Below are positions 42,367-52,262 of a stretch of DNA of 64,000 nt, one piece after another. Numbering within the stretch: the first letter of the stretch is position 1; the number at the start of each line of letters is the position of its first letter. The DNA is from JASGDC01 sp047605865 (GTDB lineage: Bacteria > Actinomycetota > Actinomycetes > Actinomycetales > Micrococcaceae). Position numbers and translations under genes: made by a program. Under the pieces are notes generated by a model. The model saw only the letters and a program-made list of their open reading frames with translations. It was not told the origin of the DNA and made no database searches. The DNA is taken from assembly GCA_047605865.1 (NCBI GenBank), contig JASGFC010000005.1, forward strand, positions 1-64,000. The letters run 5' to 3'.

Positions 42367-44397
42367 ATGGAAGAACAAGAATTATTTTCAGTTCCAGAGA
42401 AGACAACGAGAACGCCACAAGAAATTAAACTCGCTGAACACCTTCCTGTAGCTCGAATAATTCTAAACGTTACAACAATTCAACTTGATAGACTCTTTGA
42501 TTTTGCTGTCCCTGAAGACCTTAGCGTTACAGCGCAAATCGGTGTGAGAGTCAGGGTAAGCTTCAGAGGTAAATTAACGGATGGCATCATTATTGAACGC
42601 ACTGCCAGCAGCGAGTTCAATCACCTTAAGCCCATAAAGCGCGTGTATTCTGAATTACCAGTTCTCACACAAAAAACGTGGGAACTGTGTCAAAATGTTG
42701 CCGCTCGTTATTGTTGCACTCACCGTGATGTACTTCGTCATATGATTCCACCAAGAAAAGCTCAAGAAGAAAAGGCTGCTTTAGAGCAACAAAGTATTCC
42801 TCAAACTTTGGAAGTTAACCAAGGCACATTGGGATTAGCTCATCTAGCCATTCTTCCGGAACTTGAGCAACATTTAACACATTTAGATCAGCCGTTGAAA
42901 GCACAACTAAATGTGGCACGCAACATTGGGGAACAATCATGGCCTGCCATTCTTGCAACAAATATTGCTTGTTATGCGGGCAAAAGTAAAGGTAGTATCA
43001 CTGTTGTTCCTGATTACACTGATGTGCAGAATCTGCATCGTGAATTGCTTCGTTTTATTCCAGAGAACCAGATTGCAATCTTGGCATCTGAGCAAGAATC
43101 AGCTCAGCGGTATCAAAACTTCTGCGAGATAGCTTTAGCGCAGAAGAAAATCGTGATTGGAACACGTTCAGCTATCTATGCACCGGTTAAGCATCTTGGT
43201 CTTATCCAAGTTTGGAATGAGATTGATGAAAACCATCAAGAGCTCTCTTATCCACACGCACATACACGTGATATTGCAATCATGAGAAGCCAACAAGAAA
43301 ATACTTCTCTTATTTTTTCTTCTTTTTCTCATAGTTGTGAGATACAACGCCTTGTTGAACTGAATTTTTTAAAAGATATTTCTTACGAAAGAAAAATACT
43401 ACGTGAATTAACGCCGCTCATTAGGTCGATGGCTGATGATTCAGTCCTTAATTTCGACCCTGATGCACACAAGAAACGTTTACCAGATTTAGTCTTCAAA
43501 ACTATCAAAGATTCACTCCATCATGGGCCGGTACTGGTGCAAGTACCGCACGCAGGATTCTTCCCTTCTTTGTCTTGTCAACAATGTAGACATATTGCGA
43601 TGTGCACCCAATGCCATGGAACTATTAAATCAGTAAAAGAAACACTTATCTGCACTTTTTGTTCACACATCCAGAGCCCTTGGAGGTGCAGTGAATGTGG
43701 GGGAATGCAACTTCGTTCTCGGCGTATTGGTTCAGAAAGAACTGCGCAAGAATTGGGTCGGTCTTTTCCTGGGGTCTCAATCCTTTCTTCCTCAGGCGAA
43801 AATATTATCAGAGAGATTTCACAAGATTCTGCTTTGGTGGTGGCAACTCCAGGCGCTGAACCGATTGCTCACGATGGTTACGCTGCTGCTATTTTACTTG
43901 ATGCTGATGCGCAGCTGTATCGTCCTTTCCTCAACGCTGCTGAACAAGCTCTAGCACGATGGTGCTATGTAGCAGCTTTGGTTAAAGTACGAAGTGAAAA
44001 TGGAAAAGTATTACTTGTTAGCCAGAATCAAGAGGTTTCACAAGCTTTCATTCGTTGGGTTCCTGCAGAGTATGTTCATCGTGATCTTATGGATCGCTAT
44101 CAACTCCTGCTACCTCCTGCTGTTCGCATAATTGTACTCGAAGGTCATAAAGCTGAAGTTCAGTATTATTTAGAAAATGTAAAAGATTTGGATTTAGAAA
44201 CTAGTGGGCCTTATCCTGTTGATTCTCGGCTGCAGCATGATGCGCTTCTTGCTACAGACCAGTATCGTGCTGTGCTTAAATGTAGCTACAAACAAGGCCC
44301 AGATGTCACAAAAAGGTTAAAAGAAATAAAGATTAAAGCGTCCCTTGATAAAAGACCTTTTGTGCTCATCACCGTTGATGCTAGTTATTTGATTTAG
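42367..44397 (+). CDS. priA: Probable primosomal protein N' (PriA), helicase motifs degenerate
   Basis: 676 residues. PriA restarts stalled replication forks. The N-terminal DNA-binding domain (about 20-120) and the cysteine zinc region (CQQCRHIAMCTQCHG, then CTFCSHIQSPWRCSECGG, about residues 400-450) are present. The Walker A motif GxGKT is missing: the matching place reads IACYAGKSKGSITVV, and the DEEH box is replaced by NEIDENHQ. This loss is typical of actinobacterial PriA, so it may act without helicase activity. It overlaps the convergent glycosyltransferase gene by 17 bp. Confidence 0.85.
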   Translation: MEEQELFSVPEKTTRTPQEIKLAEHLPVARIILNVTTIQLDRLFDFAVPEDLSVTAQIGVRVRVSFRGKLTDGIIIERTASSEFNHLKPIKRVYSELPVLTQKTWELCQNVAARYCCTHRDVLRHMIPPRKAQEEKAALEQQSIPQTLEVNQGTLGLAHLAILPELEQHLTHLDQPLKAQLNVARNIGEQSWPAILATNIACYAGKSKGSITVVPDYTDVQNLHRELLRFIPENQIAILASEQESAQRYQNFCEIALAQKKIVIGTRSAIYAPVKHLGLIQVWNEIDENHQELSYPHAHTRDIAIMRSQQENTSLIFSSFSHSCEIQRLVELNFLKDISYERKILRELTPLIRSMADDSVLNFDPDAHKKRLPDLVFKTIKDSLHHGPVLVQVPHAGFFPSLSCQQCRHIAMCTQCHGTIKSVKETLICTFCSHIQSPWRCSECGGMQLRSRRIGSERTAQELGRSFPGVSILSSSGENIIREISQDSALVVATPGAEPIAHDGYAAAILLDADAQLYRPFLNAAEQALARWCYVAALVKVRSENGKVLLVSQNQEVSQAFIRWVPAEYVHRDLMDRYQLLLPPAVRIIVLEGHKAEVQYYLENVKDLDLETSGPYPVDSRLQHDALLATDQYRAVLKCSYKQGPDVTKRLKEIKIKASLDKRPFVLITVDASYLI

Positions 44398-45580
44398 CTG
44401 TTAAAACTTGTTTGTATAAGCGCAGCATCTTCTGTGTTTGTTGACTTTGAAGATATTTTTTCTGTGTTGCTTTTGGTGGATGTATTCCACTCTTTACATC
44501 ACGGTACGCTTGCTGTATTGCTCGTGTTAAAGCTGAAATACTTTCATTGTCAGCAACCCAATCAGCATCACCACCTAATTGGGTGAATTGTGTTTTGTTC
44601 CTAAAAATAATAGGTGTTCCTAAAGCTGAAGCTTCAATAAGCGACATTGCTTGGGTTTCGTAGTTTCTTGAACTTTGAATAATAACATCTGATGTTGCAA
44701 TGATGTTCAAAGCTTTTTTCAGTGATGTTCTTGGGTGAAGAGTAATGAAATCTTGTAAATTTTGATGTTCAATATATTTTTGGATTTGAAATTTGTACAA
44801 ACCTTCACCATAGATGTCCAATGTGATAGGGACTTTAGCCTGCTCACAGGCTAAAATAAGTTCTTGGATTTGTTGTTCTTTATTAAACCGCCCAAGCCAC
44901 ACCATCTTCATGATGGAGCTGTGTGACTTTGGTTTTTCTTGTTTCATCGCTAAAGTTTTGTGATAAAGATTATCATCTATACCATTGTGCACAACTTCCA
45001 AAGCTTCACAGACTTTATGCTCCTTCAATTCTTGAGCATATATATCTGATGTTGCAATAACAAGGCGTGCGTAATCTGCATAGTTTTTAAGATAAGTCCA
45101 AGTATTTGGTTCTTGTACAGCTGGAATATTGTCTATTGCTCTTTTTTGAAAACCGGCTAAAATTTTCAACATTTGTTTTGCTTGGGGAACATTACTGCTC
45201 AATAAAACTTCAAGGTTATTGTGAAAAGTTTGCACAATAGGATAATCATTTTCGAGTGCAAATCTATAAGCAATCGCTGCTTGCCACATGGCAGCTTGAA
45301 CATGCACGATATCAATAGGGGGCAAACTTTGATATTTTCGCTCGATACGGCGAATAGCAAGTCTGCTTGGCACACTTATAGCATAATCTTTATTGAAAGA
45401 AAGTGGAACTGAGGTAATTTCAATAATGTGCGGATCACTTTTACCACCAGCATTGGATTTAGGGCAACAAATAGTGACAAGGTGACCAAGCCTCTCAAGC
45501 TCAGCCTTTTGTAACAAGACCGAAGTTTGAATCCCACCTAGTGTGGCAGGATGATGGTCAGTAAAAATCGCAATATGCAT
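44381..45580 (-). CDS. Glycosyltransferase, GT4 family
   Basis: 399 residues, GT-B fold. The N-terminal lobe begins IAIFTDHHPATLGGIQTSV, where the Gly-rich loop binds substrate; the C-terminal lobe has VWLGRFNKEQQIQELI (about residues 232-247), the DIYGEG block and ETQAMSLIEASALGTP (about 308-323), a variant of the ExxxxxxxE nucleotide-sugar motif. Close types move glucose or mannose to a lipid or polysaccharide, often on diacylglycerol; the acceptor is not known here. It follows an alpha/beta hydrolase gene by 1 bp, forming a two-gene operon. Confidence 0.8.
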   Translation of the reverse strand: MHIAIFTDHHPATLGGIQTSVLLQKAELERLGHLVTICCPKSNAGGKSDPHIIEITSVPLSFNKDYAISVPSRLAIRRIERKYQSLPPIDIVHVQAAMWQAAIAYRFALENDYPIVQTFHNNLEVLLSSNVPQAKQMLKILAGFQKRAIDNIPAVQEPNTWTYLKNYADYARLVIATSDIYAQELKEHKVCEALEVVHNGIDDNLYHKTLAMKQEKPKSHSSIMKMVWLGRFNKEQQIQELILACEQAKVPITLDIYGEGLYKFQIQKYIEHQNLQDFITLHPRTSLKKALNIIATSDVIIQSSRNYETQAMSLIEASALGTPIIFRNKTQFTQLGGDADWVADNESISALTRAIQQAYRDVKSGIHPPKATQKKYLQSQQTQKMLRLYKQVLTAKSNN

Positions 45581-45581
45581 A

Positions 45582-46463
45582 CTATCCTACAAAATCTGCG
45601 ATTGCTTCAGCTGCCTCTTCCGGTTTTTCATAATGTATCAAATGACCAACATCTGTTAGGACTTTCAGTTGTGAATCTTTAATAGCGTAATGAAGTCTGA
45701 TTTCACTAGAAAGTGGTGCAATTTCATCTTTTTCTCCCACGATGAGTAATGTTGGATTCGTGATTTTATGTGCAATATCCATAATGTTCTCGCTGATAGA
45801 AGATTTAAAAGCTTCTATCAAACCTTCTTTATCTGTATAGGAAGAAAAATGTTCATCATGTTCGTGATGAATTTCTTTACGCAATTCTTTATCTTTAGTC
45901 TTTGCCATTTTCATGGACAATGCTCGTACCACAAGCGGGTTAGACATTACCATTGAACTCACCATGTCAGGTGCCTTATTAGATAATTGGAATATGCCAA
46001 CTGAACCTTTGGCAAGTAGGCCATTGAGACCTTTATCATTGGTTACGGCAATAGGGTTAACTAAAATCAATTTGTTAAGTTTTTCAGGATATTGAGCGGC
46101 GAAATGAGAAACAATAACTGAACCAAAAGAGTGCCCCAAAAGATCTGGAGCCTCATCCAATTTCAGATGTTCAATGAGTGCATCAAGATAATGCACATAG
46201 CCTGCAGAGTTTTGTTCTTCAGGTAATCTCTCTGAGAGGCCAAAGCCTGGGAGGTCTGGCACGATAATGCGGTACTGTGGCAGCTCTGTCACAATCTTTA
46301 AGAGCCCAAAATGATTTCCCCTAAAGCCATGAATGAAAATAATAGTGTGTGTACTCTCAGAGGTAGAGCGATAATCCCAATAAGCAGTTTTAGTTTTTCG
46401 ATAAACAAACTTACGTTGATACTCTTCACGCTCTGGGGATTCATAAATGGTAACGTTAGTCAT
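45582..46463 (-). CDS. Alpha/beta-fold hydrolase
   Basis: 293 residues. The oxyanion-hole motif is IIFIHGFRGNHFGLL (about residues 41-55), the nucleophile elbow LLGHSFGSVIVSHF (about 114-127, Ser in GHSFG), the acid probably in LLIVGEKDEIAPLS (about 242-255), and the final His in VGHLIHYEKPEEAAE (about 274-288). A helical cap lies between about 140 and 230. Substrate unknown. The neighbour downstream is a GT4 glycosyltransferase, so a lipid or glycolipid role is conceivable but only a guess. Confidence 0.8.
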   Translation of the reverse strand: MTNVTIYESPEREEYQRKFVYRKTKTAYWDYRSTSESTHTIIFIHGFRGNHFGLLKIVTELPQYRIIVPDLPGFGLSERLPEEQNSAGYVHYLDALIEHLKLDEAPDLLGHSFGSVIVSHFAAQYPEKLNKLILVNPIAVTNDKGLNGLLAKGSVGIFQLSNKAPDMVSSMVMSNPLVVRALSMKMAKTKDKELRKEIHHEHDEHFSSYTDKEGLIEAFKSSISENIMDIAHKITNPTLLIVGEKDEIAPLSSEIRLHYAIKDSQLKVLTDVGHLIHYEKPEEAAEAIADFVG

Positions 46464-46617
46464 GATTTTTACCCTGCTGATTAGTTATTAGCCTCACGTA
46501 TATAATGTATCTATGCTCTCTACAATAACAAGATAAAGTAGCAATTTTGTGATTTGAGCTTGACACTCCAAATTTGTTTTAAAAGCCATTTTTAAGGGGT
46601 TTAGCGATAAAATTGAA

Positions 46618-46646
46618 TTAACTGCAGATTTTGCAGCAGATATATT
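46618..46646 (+). promoter_or_regulatory. Predicted glpF promoter with an overlapping inverted repeat
   Basis: -35 ttaact (46618-46623) and -10 tatatt (46641-46646) with a 17-bp spacer. The spacer region carries ctgca-gattt-tgcag, a possible operator. A gene-proximal aaggag precedes the ATG. Confidence 0.5.
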
Positions 46647-46668
46647 CACATACAAGGAGTATAAATTT

Positions 46669-47385
46669 ATGGATATCTTTTTCAGTGAACTTGCTGGAAC
46701 TTTTATGTTGACACTGCTAGGTTGTGGTGTTGTAGCAAACGTAGCATTAGCAAAAACTAAAGGCTTCAACGGTGGAACCCTAATGGTTAACTTTGGTTGG
46801 GGTGTAGCCGTATTTATCGGTGTTTACATTGCCTTCAAATCTGGTGGACACCTTAACCCTGCTGTTACTTTAGGTAAACTCGTTTCAGGTGCAAAGGAAT
46901 TTGCTCCAGGCGTACCAGTTACAGCTGGTAATTTCTTCATCTACATTGCTGGTGAAATGATTGGTGCCTTCCTTGGTGCTGTTGCTTGTTGGGTTGCATA
47001 CCGCGATCACTTTGATGCTGAAGAAGATCCAGCAGCTAAACTCGGTGTATTCGCTACTGGTCCTGCAATTCGTAACTACACATGGAACTTCATTACTGAG
47101 GTTATTGCAACTTTCGTACTTGTTATTTGGGTACTACTTAGCGATAAGACTCCTAGCCAGCTAGGTCCTTTGGCTGTAGCTTTTGTAGTAGTTGGTATTG
47201 GTGCATCTTTGGGTGGTCCAACAGGATACGCTATCAACCCTGCACGTGACCTTGGTCCTCGTATTGCACACGCAGTACTACCTATTAAAGGTAAAGGCGG
47301 ATCAGACTGGGAGTACTCTTGGGTTCCTATAGCAGGTCCACTTGTTGGTGCAATACTAGCTGGTCTTGTTTACCACTTAGTCTAA
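46669..47385 (+). CDS. glpF: Glycerol uptake facilitator (aquaglyceroporin)
   Basis: 238 residues, MIP family with six membrane helices. It lets glycerol cross the membrane passively. Both Asn-Pro-Ala half-helices are present: SGGHLNPAVTLG (about residues 59-70) and GYAINPARDLGPR (about 184-196); the Asp after the second NPAR is the mark of glycerol rather than strict water channels. It comes directly before glpK (39-bp gap) with an aaggag ribosome-binding site. No glpD or glpR is seen nearby. Confidence 0.92.
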   Translation: MDIFFSELAGTFMLTLLGCGVVANVALAKTKGFNGGTLMVNFGWGVAVFIGVYIAFKSGGHLNPAVTLGKLVSGAKEFAPGVPVTAGNFFIYIAGEMIGAFLGAVACWVAYRDHFDAEEDPAAKLGVFATGPAIRNYTWNFITEVIATFVLVIWVLLSDKTPSQLGPLAVAFVVVGIGASLGGPTGYAINPARDLGPRIAHAVLPIKGKGGSDWEYSWVPIAGPLVGAILAGLVYHLV

Positions 47386-47424
47386 AAATTAAATAGCTAA
47401 ATCAAAAATCTATGAGGAGATAAG

Positions 47425-48954
47425 ATGTCAGATAAAAATTACATCGCATCCATCGACCAGGGTACTACTAGTACCCGTTGCATCATTTTCGATCACAAAG
47501 GTCAAATTGTAGCAACTGGTCAAAAAGAACATGAGCAGATTTTCCCTAAAGCCGGATGGGTTGAACATAACCCTATGGAAATTTGGGATAACACCCGTGA
47601 TGTCATTGCTCAGGCTCTATCACAAGCAAATATCACTCGCCACCAAATTGAAGCTGTTGGTATTACGAACCAGCGTGAAACAACAGTTGTATGGGATAAA
47701 AACACAGGACTACCTGTTTATAACGCAATCGTGTGGCAAGATACACGTACACAGCCTATTGTGGATGAGCTTGCTAAAGATGGTGGCCCTGATCGTTTCC
47801 GCAAGAAAACAGGTTTACCATTGAGCCCTTACTTCTCTGGTACTAAAATCAAGTGGATTCTGGATAACGTTGATGGTGCTCGCGAGAAGGCAGAAGCTGG
47901 AGATTTACTCTTTGGTACTACTGACTCATGGGTAACATGGCACCTTACTGGTGGTGTTGAGGCAAATGGTGCGCATATTACTGACGTTACTAACGCTTCA
48001 CGTACATTGTTCATGGATCTTAAAACCCTTGATTGGGACGATGAAATCCTTGAGATTTTTGGTGTACCTCGCTCAATGCTTCCTGAGATTAAATCTTCTT
48101 CTGAAGTATATGGTGAAATTGAAAGCCACCAGCTTCTTCGTGAAGTTCCTGTGGCTGGTATTCTTGGTGATCAGCAAGCTGCAACCTTCGGTCAGGCAGC
48201 ATTCGAAGCTGGAGAAGCAAAGAATACTTACGGTACAGGTTGTTTCTTAATTTTCAACACTGGTAAAGATATCGTTCAATCAAAGAATGGTCTTATTACC
48301 ACTGTTGGTTACAAACTAGGTGATCAACCAGCGCACTATGCACTAGAAGGTTCTATTGCTGTTGCTGGTTCACTTGTTCAGTGGCTACGCGATAATATTG
48401 GAATGGTCACTTCAGCTCCAGAAATTGAAGATCTTGCTAAAAAGGTTGACGATAACGGTGGTGCATACTTCGTTCCAGCATTCTCAGGTCTGTTTGCGCC
48501 ATACTGGGATAACTCAGCACGTGGTGGACTTGTTGGTCTTACTCGTTATGTAAACAAGAACCATATTGCTCGTGCTGCCCTAGAATCTACAGCATTCCAG
48601 ACAGCAGAAGTTCTTGACGCTGTTAATGCTGATTCTGGTGTTCCATTGACTGAACTCAAAGTTGACGGCGGTATGGTTGTCAATGAAACTTTGATGCAGT
48701 TCCAGGCAGACATCCTTGATGTTCCTGTGGTTCGCCCAGAAGTAATTGAAACTACAGCACTTGGTGCAGCTTATGCTGCTGGTCTTGCAGTTGGATACTG
48801 GAAAGATCTTGACGATCTTAAATCTAACTGGGCTGAAGACAAGCGCTGGGAGCCAAAGATGGATGATGCTGAACGACAACGTTTAATGCGTAGTTGGAAG
48901 AAAGCAGTTACCAAGACTATGAATTGGGTAGACGAAGACGTTAACGAACAGTAA
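47425..48954 (+). CDS. glpK: Glycerol kinase
   Basis: 509 residues, FGGY kinase. It traps glycerol as glycerol 3-phosphate. Blocks: ASIDQGTTSTRCIIFDHKG (about residues 8-26), the glycerol-binding GITNQRETTVVWDK (about 80-93), the phosphate-binding GDQQAATFGQ (about 249-258), and the C-terminal signature LKVDGGMVVNETLMQFQADIL (about 411-431, with DGGMVVN diagnostic). The ribosome-binding site is gaggag. A strong terminator follows, so glpFK is a two-gene operon. Confidence 0.95.
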   Translation: MSDKNYIASIDQGTTSTRCIIFDHKGQIVATGQKEHEQIFPKAGWVEHNPMEIWDNTRDVIAQALSQANITRHQIEAVGITNQRETTVVWDKNTGLPVYNAIVWQDTRTQPIVDELAKDGGPDRFRKKTGLPLSPYFSGTKIKWILDNVDGAREKAEAGDLLFGTTDSWVTWHLTGGVEANGAHITDVTNASRTLFMDLKTLDWDDEILEIFGVPRSMLPEIKSSSEVYGEIESHQLLREVPVAGILGDQQAATFGQAAFEAGEAKNTYGTGCFLIFNTGKDIVQSKNGLITTVGYKLGDQPAHYALEGSIAVAGSLVQWLRDNIGMVTSAPEIEDLAKKVDDNGGAYFVPAFSGLFAPYWDNSARGGLVGLTRYVNKNHIARAALESTAFQTAEVLDAVNADSGVPLTELKVDGGMVVNETLMQFQADILDVPVVRPEVIETTALGAAYAAGLAVGYWKDLDDLKSNWAEDKRWEPKMDDAERQRLMRSWKKAVTKTMNWVDEDVNEQ

Positions 48955-48972
48955 TCTATCCCTTCACTCATT

Positions 48973-49007
48973 AAAATCCTCTCTGCTTAAAAGCAGGGGG
49001 GATTTTT
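48973..49007 (+). terminator. Intrinsic terminator after glpK
   Basis: 14-bp stem aaaatcctctctgc / gcaggggggatttt (two G-U pairs), loop ttaaaa, followed by T. Confidence 0.9.
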
Positions 49008-49066
49008 AATGGTCTACTCTTGCCTTAAAGAAGTACCAGCAATTCGTTCCACAGCTTAAACACCGC

Positions 49067-49072
49067 TATAAT
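49067..49072 (+). promoter_or_regulatory. -10 box of the leuS promoter
   Basis: Perfect TATAAT 8 nt before the leuS ATG, no Shine-Dalgarno: leaderless or nearly so. Confidence 0.6.
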
Positions 49073-49080
49073 GACATATT

Positions 49081-51552
49081 ATGAGCTCTGCACAATATAA
49101 CCCTAAAGATCTTGAAAATAAATGGCTTCCACGATGGGAAGAACTTAACTTAGGAACAATTTCTAACGATGATACTCGTGAGAAAAAATACGTTGTTGAT
49201 ATGTTTGCCTACCCATCTGGAGACCTACACATGGGGCACGCAGAAGCTTTTGCTATGGCAGATGTTTGGGCAAGGTACTTAACACAACGAGGCTACGGGG
49301 TGCTACACCCTATTGGTTGGGATTCCTTTGGCTTACCTGCAGAAAATGCTGCTATTAAGCACAACTCACACCCTGCTGAATGGACTTATAAGAACATTGA
49401 CACCCAAGCTAATTCCTTTAAACGATATGGAATACTAGCTGATTGGTCACGTAGACTGCATACCTCTGATCCTGAGTATTACAAATGGACGCAGTGGATT
49501 TTTACGCAATTTTATAAAAAAGGACTTGCTTACCGAAAAAAATCTCCTGTTAATTGGTGTCCTAAAGATCAAACCGTATTAGCTAACGAGCAGGTTGTCA
49601 ATGGCGCATGTGAGCGCTGTGGAACTCTAGTTACTAAGAAGAACTTAAATCAGTGGTACTTCAAAATCACTGACTATGCTGCACAGCTCCTAGATGATAT
49701 GAAAGATTTAGAAGGTCATTGGCCTGAAAGAGTACTTTCCATGCAACGCAACTGGATTGGCCGTTCAGAAGGTGCGACAGTTAAATTCAACATTTCAGCA
49801 GCTCAAGGTAAACAAGAACAAGAAGTTGAGGTTTTTACAACTCGTCCTGATACTTTATATGGTGCAACTTTTTTTGCTGTCGCCGTTGATTCAGATTTAG
49901 CTGAAGAACTTGTAACTGAAGAAAACTCAGAAGATTTTGAGAACTACCGCCAAAAGACTAAGGCTCTTTCAGATATTGAACGCCAATCGACTGAACGTGA
50001 AAAAACAGGAATTTTCTCTGGACGTTATGCCATTAATCCACTTAACAATGAGAAAATCCCTGTGTGGATTACTGATTATGTCCTTGCAGATTATGGTACT
50101 GGAGCTATCATGGCGGTACCAGCTCACGATCAACGTGACTTAGATTTTGCACTAGCTTTTCATTTGCCTATTAAAACTGTTGTTGAGACACAAGAGGAAG
50201 ATCCAGCAAGCTCAAAAATTGCAGTAGCAGGAGAAGGTACTCTCATCAATTCGGACTTCCTTAACGGCTTAAGCAAGAATGAGGCTATTGAAAAAGCTAT
50301 TGCATATTTGGAAGAACATAACTTAGGACAGGGAACTACCAACTATCGTTTACGTGATTGGCTTATTTCGCGTCAGCGTTTCTGGGGAGCACCAATCCCT
50401 ATCGTGCACTGTGATAAATGTGGGGAAGTACCAGTTCCTGATGAACAATTACCAGTAGAACTACCAACTGATGTTAAAGGTGAACAATTAGCACCTCAAG
50501 GAATTTCTCCGCTTGCGAGCATCGAAAAATGGGCTACGGTAGATTGTCCTGAATGTGGTAGTAAGGCTACGCTTGATGGCGATACTATGGATACTTTTGT
50601 TGATTCATCGTGGTATTACTTGCGCTATATCAATCCTCAAGATAATGCTCAGGCTTTCAATTCGCACGATGTGAATCACTGGTTGCCAGTGGATCATTAC
50701 GTTGGTGGGGTAGAGCATGCCATTTTGCACTTGCTCTATAGCCGATTTATCACTAAAGTTCTTAATGATTTAGGGTATATCAATTTTAAAGAACCGTTTA
50801 AAAATCTGCTCAATCAAGGGCAAGTTCTTAATGGTGGAAAAGCTATGAGTAAATCTCTGGGTAATGGTGTAGATCTTGGCGAGCAGATTGATGAATTTGG
50901 TGTTGATGCTGTGCGTTTAACCATGATTTTTGCTGGGCCGCCAGAAGATGATATTGACTGGTCTGATGTTTCTCCTGGTAGTTCACTTAAGTTCTTAGCT
51001 CGTGCCTGGAGGTTGTCTCAAGATGTTACGTCACAGCCAGGTGTTGACCCGCAGCAAGGGGATAAAAACTTAAGAAGTATCACGCATAAGACCCTTCATG
51101 ATGCTGCTGATAGTGTTGAGAATGGAAAGTTTAATATCATCATTGCTCGAGTCATGGAATTAGTAAACCATACTCGTAAAGCTATTGATTCTGGAGTTGG
51201 TCCTGAAGATCCTGCTGTTCGCGAAGCTGTTGAGGTGGTTGCGTTAGTACTGAGTTTGGTAACACCTTATACAGCAGAAGATATGTGGGAAAACTTGGGG
51301 CATGAACCATCGGTAGTGCAAGCTGGTTGGCCAAGTGTAGACGGGTCACTTTTGCTTCAAGAAACTATGACTGCTGTTGTTCAAGTCAATGGAAAGCTTC
51401 GCCATAAAATGGAAGTACCTGTTGATATCACTCCTGAAGAACTTGAAGAACAGGCTTTAGCTGCTGCTAATGTAAAAAAGTCTATTGGAGATCAAAAGAT
51501 TCGTAAAATCATTAACAGAGCACCTAAGCTTATTAGTATCGTGGCTCATTAA
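49081..51552 (+). CDS. leuS: Leucine--tRNA ligase
   Basis: 823 residues, class Ia synthetase. The ATP-binding HIGH-type motif is PSGDLHMGHAEAF (His 50 and 53) and the KMSKS-type motif is GKAMSKSLGNG (about residues 596-606). The editing domain (about 225-420) has FTTRPDTLYGATF with the threonine-rich region and YGTGAIMAVPAHDQRD (about 336-351). A zinc-like cysteine cluster CPKDQTVLANEQVVNGACERCG lies near 160-181, where the paired CPKD and CERCG are visible. The transcript appears leaderless. Confidence 0.96.
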   Translation: MSSAQYNPKDLENKWLPRWEELNLGTISNDDTREKKYVVDMFAYPSGDLHMGHAEAFAMADVWARYLTQRGYGVLHPIGWDSFGLPAENAAIKHNSHPAEWTYKNIDTQANSFKRYGILADWSRRLHTSDPEYYKWTQWIFTQFYKKGLAYRKKSPVNWCPKDQTVLANEQVVNGACERCGTLVTKKNLNQWYFKITDYAAQLLDDMKDLEGHWPERVLSMQRNWIGRSEGATVKFNISAAQGKQEQEVEVFTTRPDTLYGATFFAVAVDSDLAEELVTEENSEDFENYRQKTKALSDIERQSTEREKTGIFSGRYAINPLNNEKIPVWITDYVLADYGTGAIMAVPAHDQRDLDFALAFHLPIKTVVETQEEDPASSKIAVAGEGTLINSDFLNGLSKNEAIEKAIAYLEEHNLGQGTTNYRLRDWLISRQRFWGAPIPIVHCDKCGEVPVPDEQLPVELPTDVKGEQLAPQGISPLASIEKWATVDCPECGSKATLDGDTMDTFVDSSWYYLRYINPQDNAQAFNSHDVNHWLPVDHYVGGVEHAILHLLYSRFITKVLNDLGYINFKEPFKNLLNQGQVLNGGKAMSKSLGNGVDLGEQIDEFGVDAVRLTMIFAGPPEDDIDWSDVSPGSSLKFLARAWRLSQDVTSQPGVDPQQGDKNLRSITHKTLHDAADSVENGKFNIIIARVMELVNHTRKAIDSGVGPEDPAVREAVEVVALVLSLVTPYTAEDMWENLGHEPSVVQAGWPSVDGSLLLQETMTAVVQVNGKLRHKMEVPVDITPEELEEQALAAANVKKSIGDQKIRKIINRAPKLISIVAH

Positions 51553-51592
51553 ACACCAGAATTTTCTAAAAAGCCTATAACGATAGTTGACA

Positions 51593-51637
51593 TAAAAAGT
51601 GGGTCATGAGGCACCAATTGAGTGCTCATAACCCACT
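51593..51637. terminator. Bidirectional terminator between leuS and yceI
   Basis: Stem agtgggt / acccact extended, after one mismatch, by atgag / ctcat and gtgc pairing (51598-51637). On the minus strand it is followed by five T, fitting the end of yceI. Confidence 0.75.
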
Positions 51638-51646
51638 ATATGAGTG

Positions 51647-52180
51647 TTATTCTTTGATAAGGCTCGCATCAATGACAATTTTTACTTTGTCTGAGACTAG
51701 AACTCCACCGGCTTCTAGAGCTGCGTTCCAACTCAAACCAAAATCTTTACGACTAATAGTTGTTTCTGCTTCAAAACCAGCGCGCGTATTACCCATTGGA
51801 TCTGCTGCAGTACCGTTGTAACTTGCTGTTAACTCTATTTCTTTGGTAGTGTCTAGGATTGTTAATTCGCCTGGAATTGTAAAATCTTCTTGGCCGATAG
51901 TAAAACCAGAAGCTTTGAACGTAATTTCTGGGTATTTTTCTACATTAAAGAATTCTTCACCCTTGATGTGGCCATCTCGTTGTTCATTGTGAGTATAAAT
52001 ACTTGCAGTTTTAATCACTGCTTCAAGGGTATTATCCTGTGAATTTTCTGCAATTGTCAGTGTTGCCTCTGCGTCTTCAAACAAGCCACGGACTTTAGAA
52101 ATTCCTGCGTGACGAACCTCAAATCCAACCTCACTATGGCTTGGATCAAGTTTATAAGTACCTGGTTCAATAGTAGACAT
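51647..52180 (-). CDS. YceI family protein
   Basis: 177 residues, lipocalin-like beta-barrel that binds isoprenoid-type lipids such as polyprenols in characterised members. It starts PGTYKLDPSHSEVGFEVRHAGISKVRG (about residues 5-31, with LDPSHSEVGFEVRH diagnostic), and then shows REGHI-like RDGHIKGEEFFNVEKYPEITFKAS (about 68-91) and the C-terminal FGLSWNAALEAGGVLVSD block. No signal peptide is present, so it is cytoplasmic. The ribosome-binding site is aaggag. Two inverted repeats upstream may be operators. Confidence 0.88.
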   Translation of the reverse strand: MSTIEPGTYKLDPSHSEVGFEVRHAGISKVRGLFEDAEATLTIAENSQDNTLEAVIKTASIYTHNEQRDGHIKGEEFFNVEKYPEITFKASGFTIGQEDFTIPGELTILDTTKEIELTASYNGTAADPMGNTRAGFEAETTISRKDFGLSWNAALEAGGVLVSDKVKIVIDASLIKE

Positions 52181-52208
52181 TTTATCTCCTTAGATTAATT
52201 TCTTTAGT

Positions 52209-52262
52209 TCTTTTACAAGAACACTTGAGAATTCCTTTTTATTCCAGTTCATGATGAACTTA
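52209..52262. promoter_or_regulatory. Two inverted repeats upstream of yceI
   Basis: gttctt-ttac-aagaac (52209-52224) and agttcat-g-atgaact (52248-52262) lie 29-82 bp before the yceI start, about 39 bp apart centre to centre. They are candidate operators, but no regulator gene is adjacent. Confidence 0.35.
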
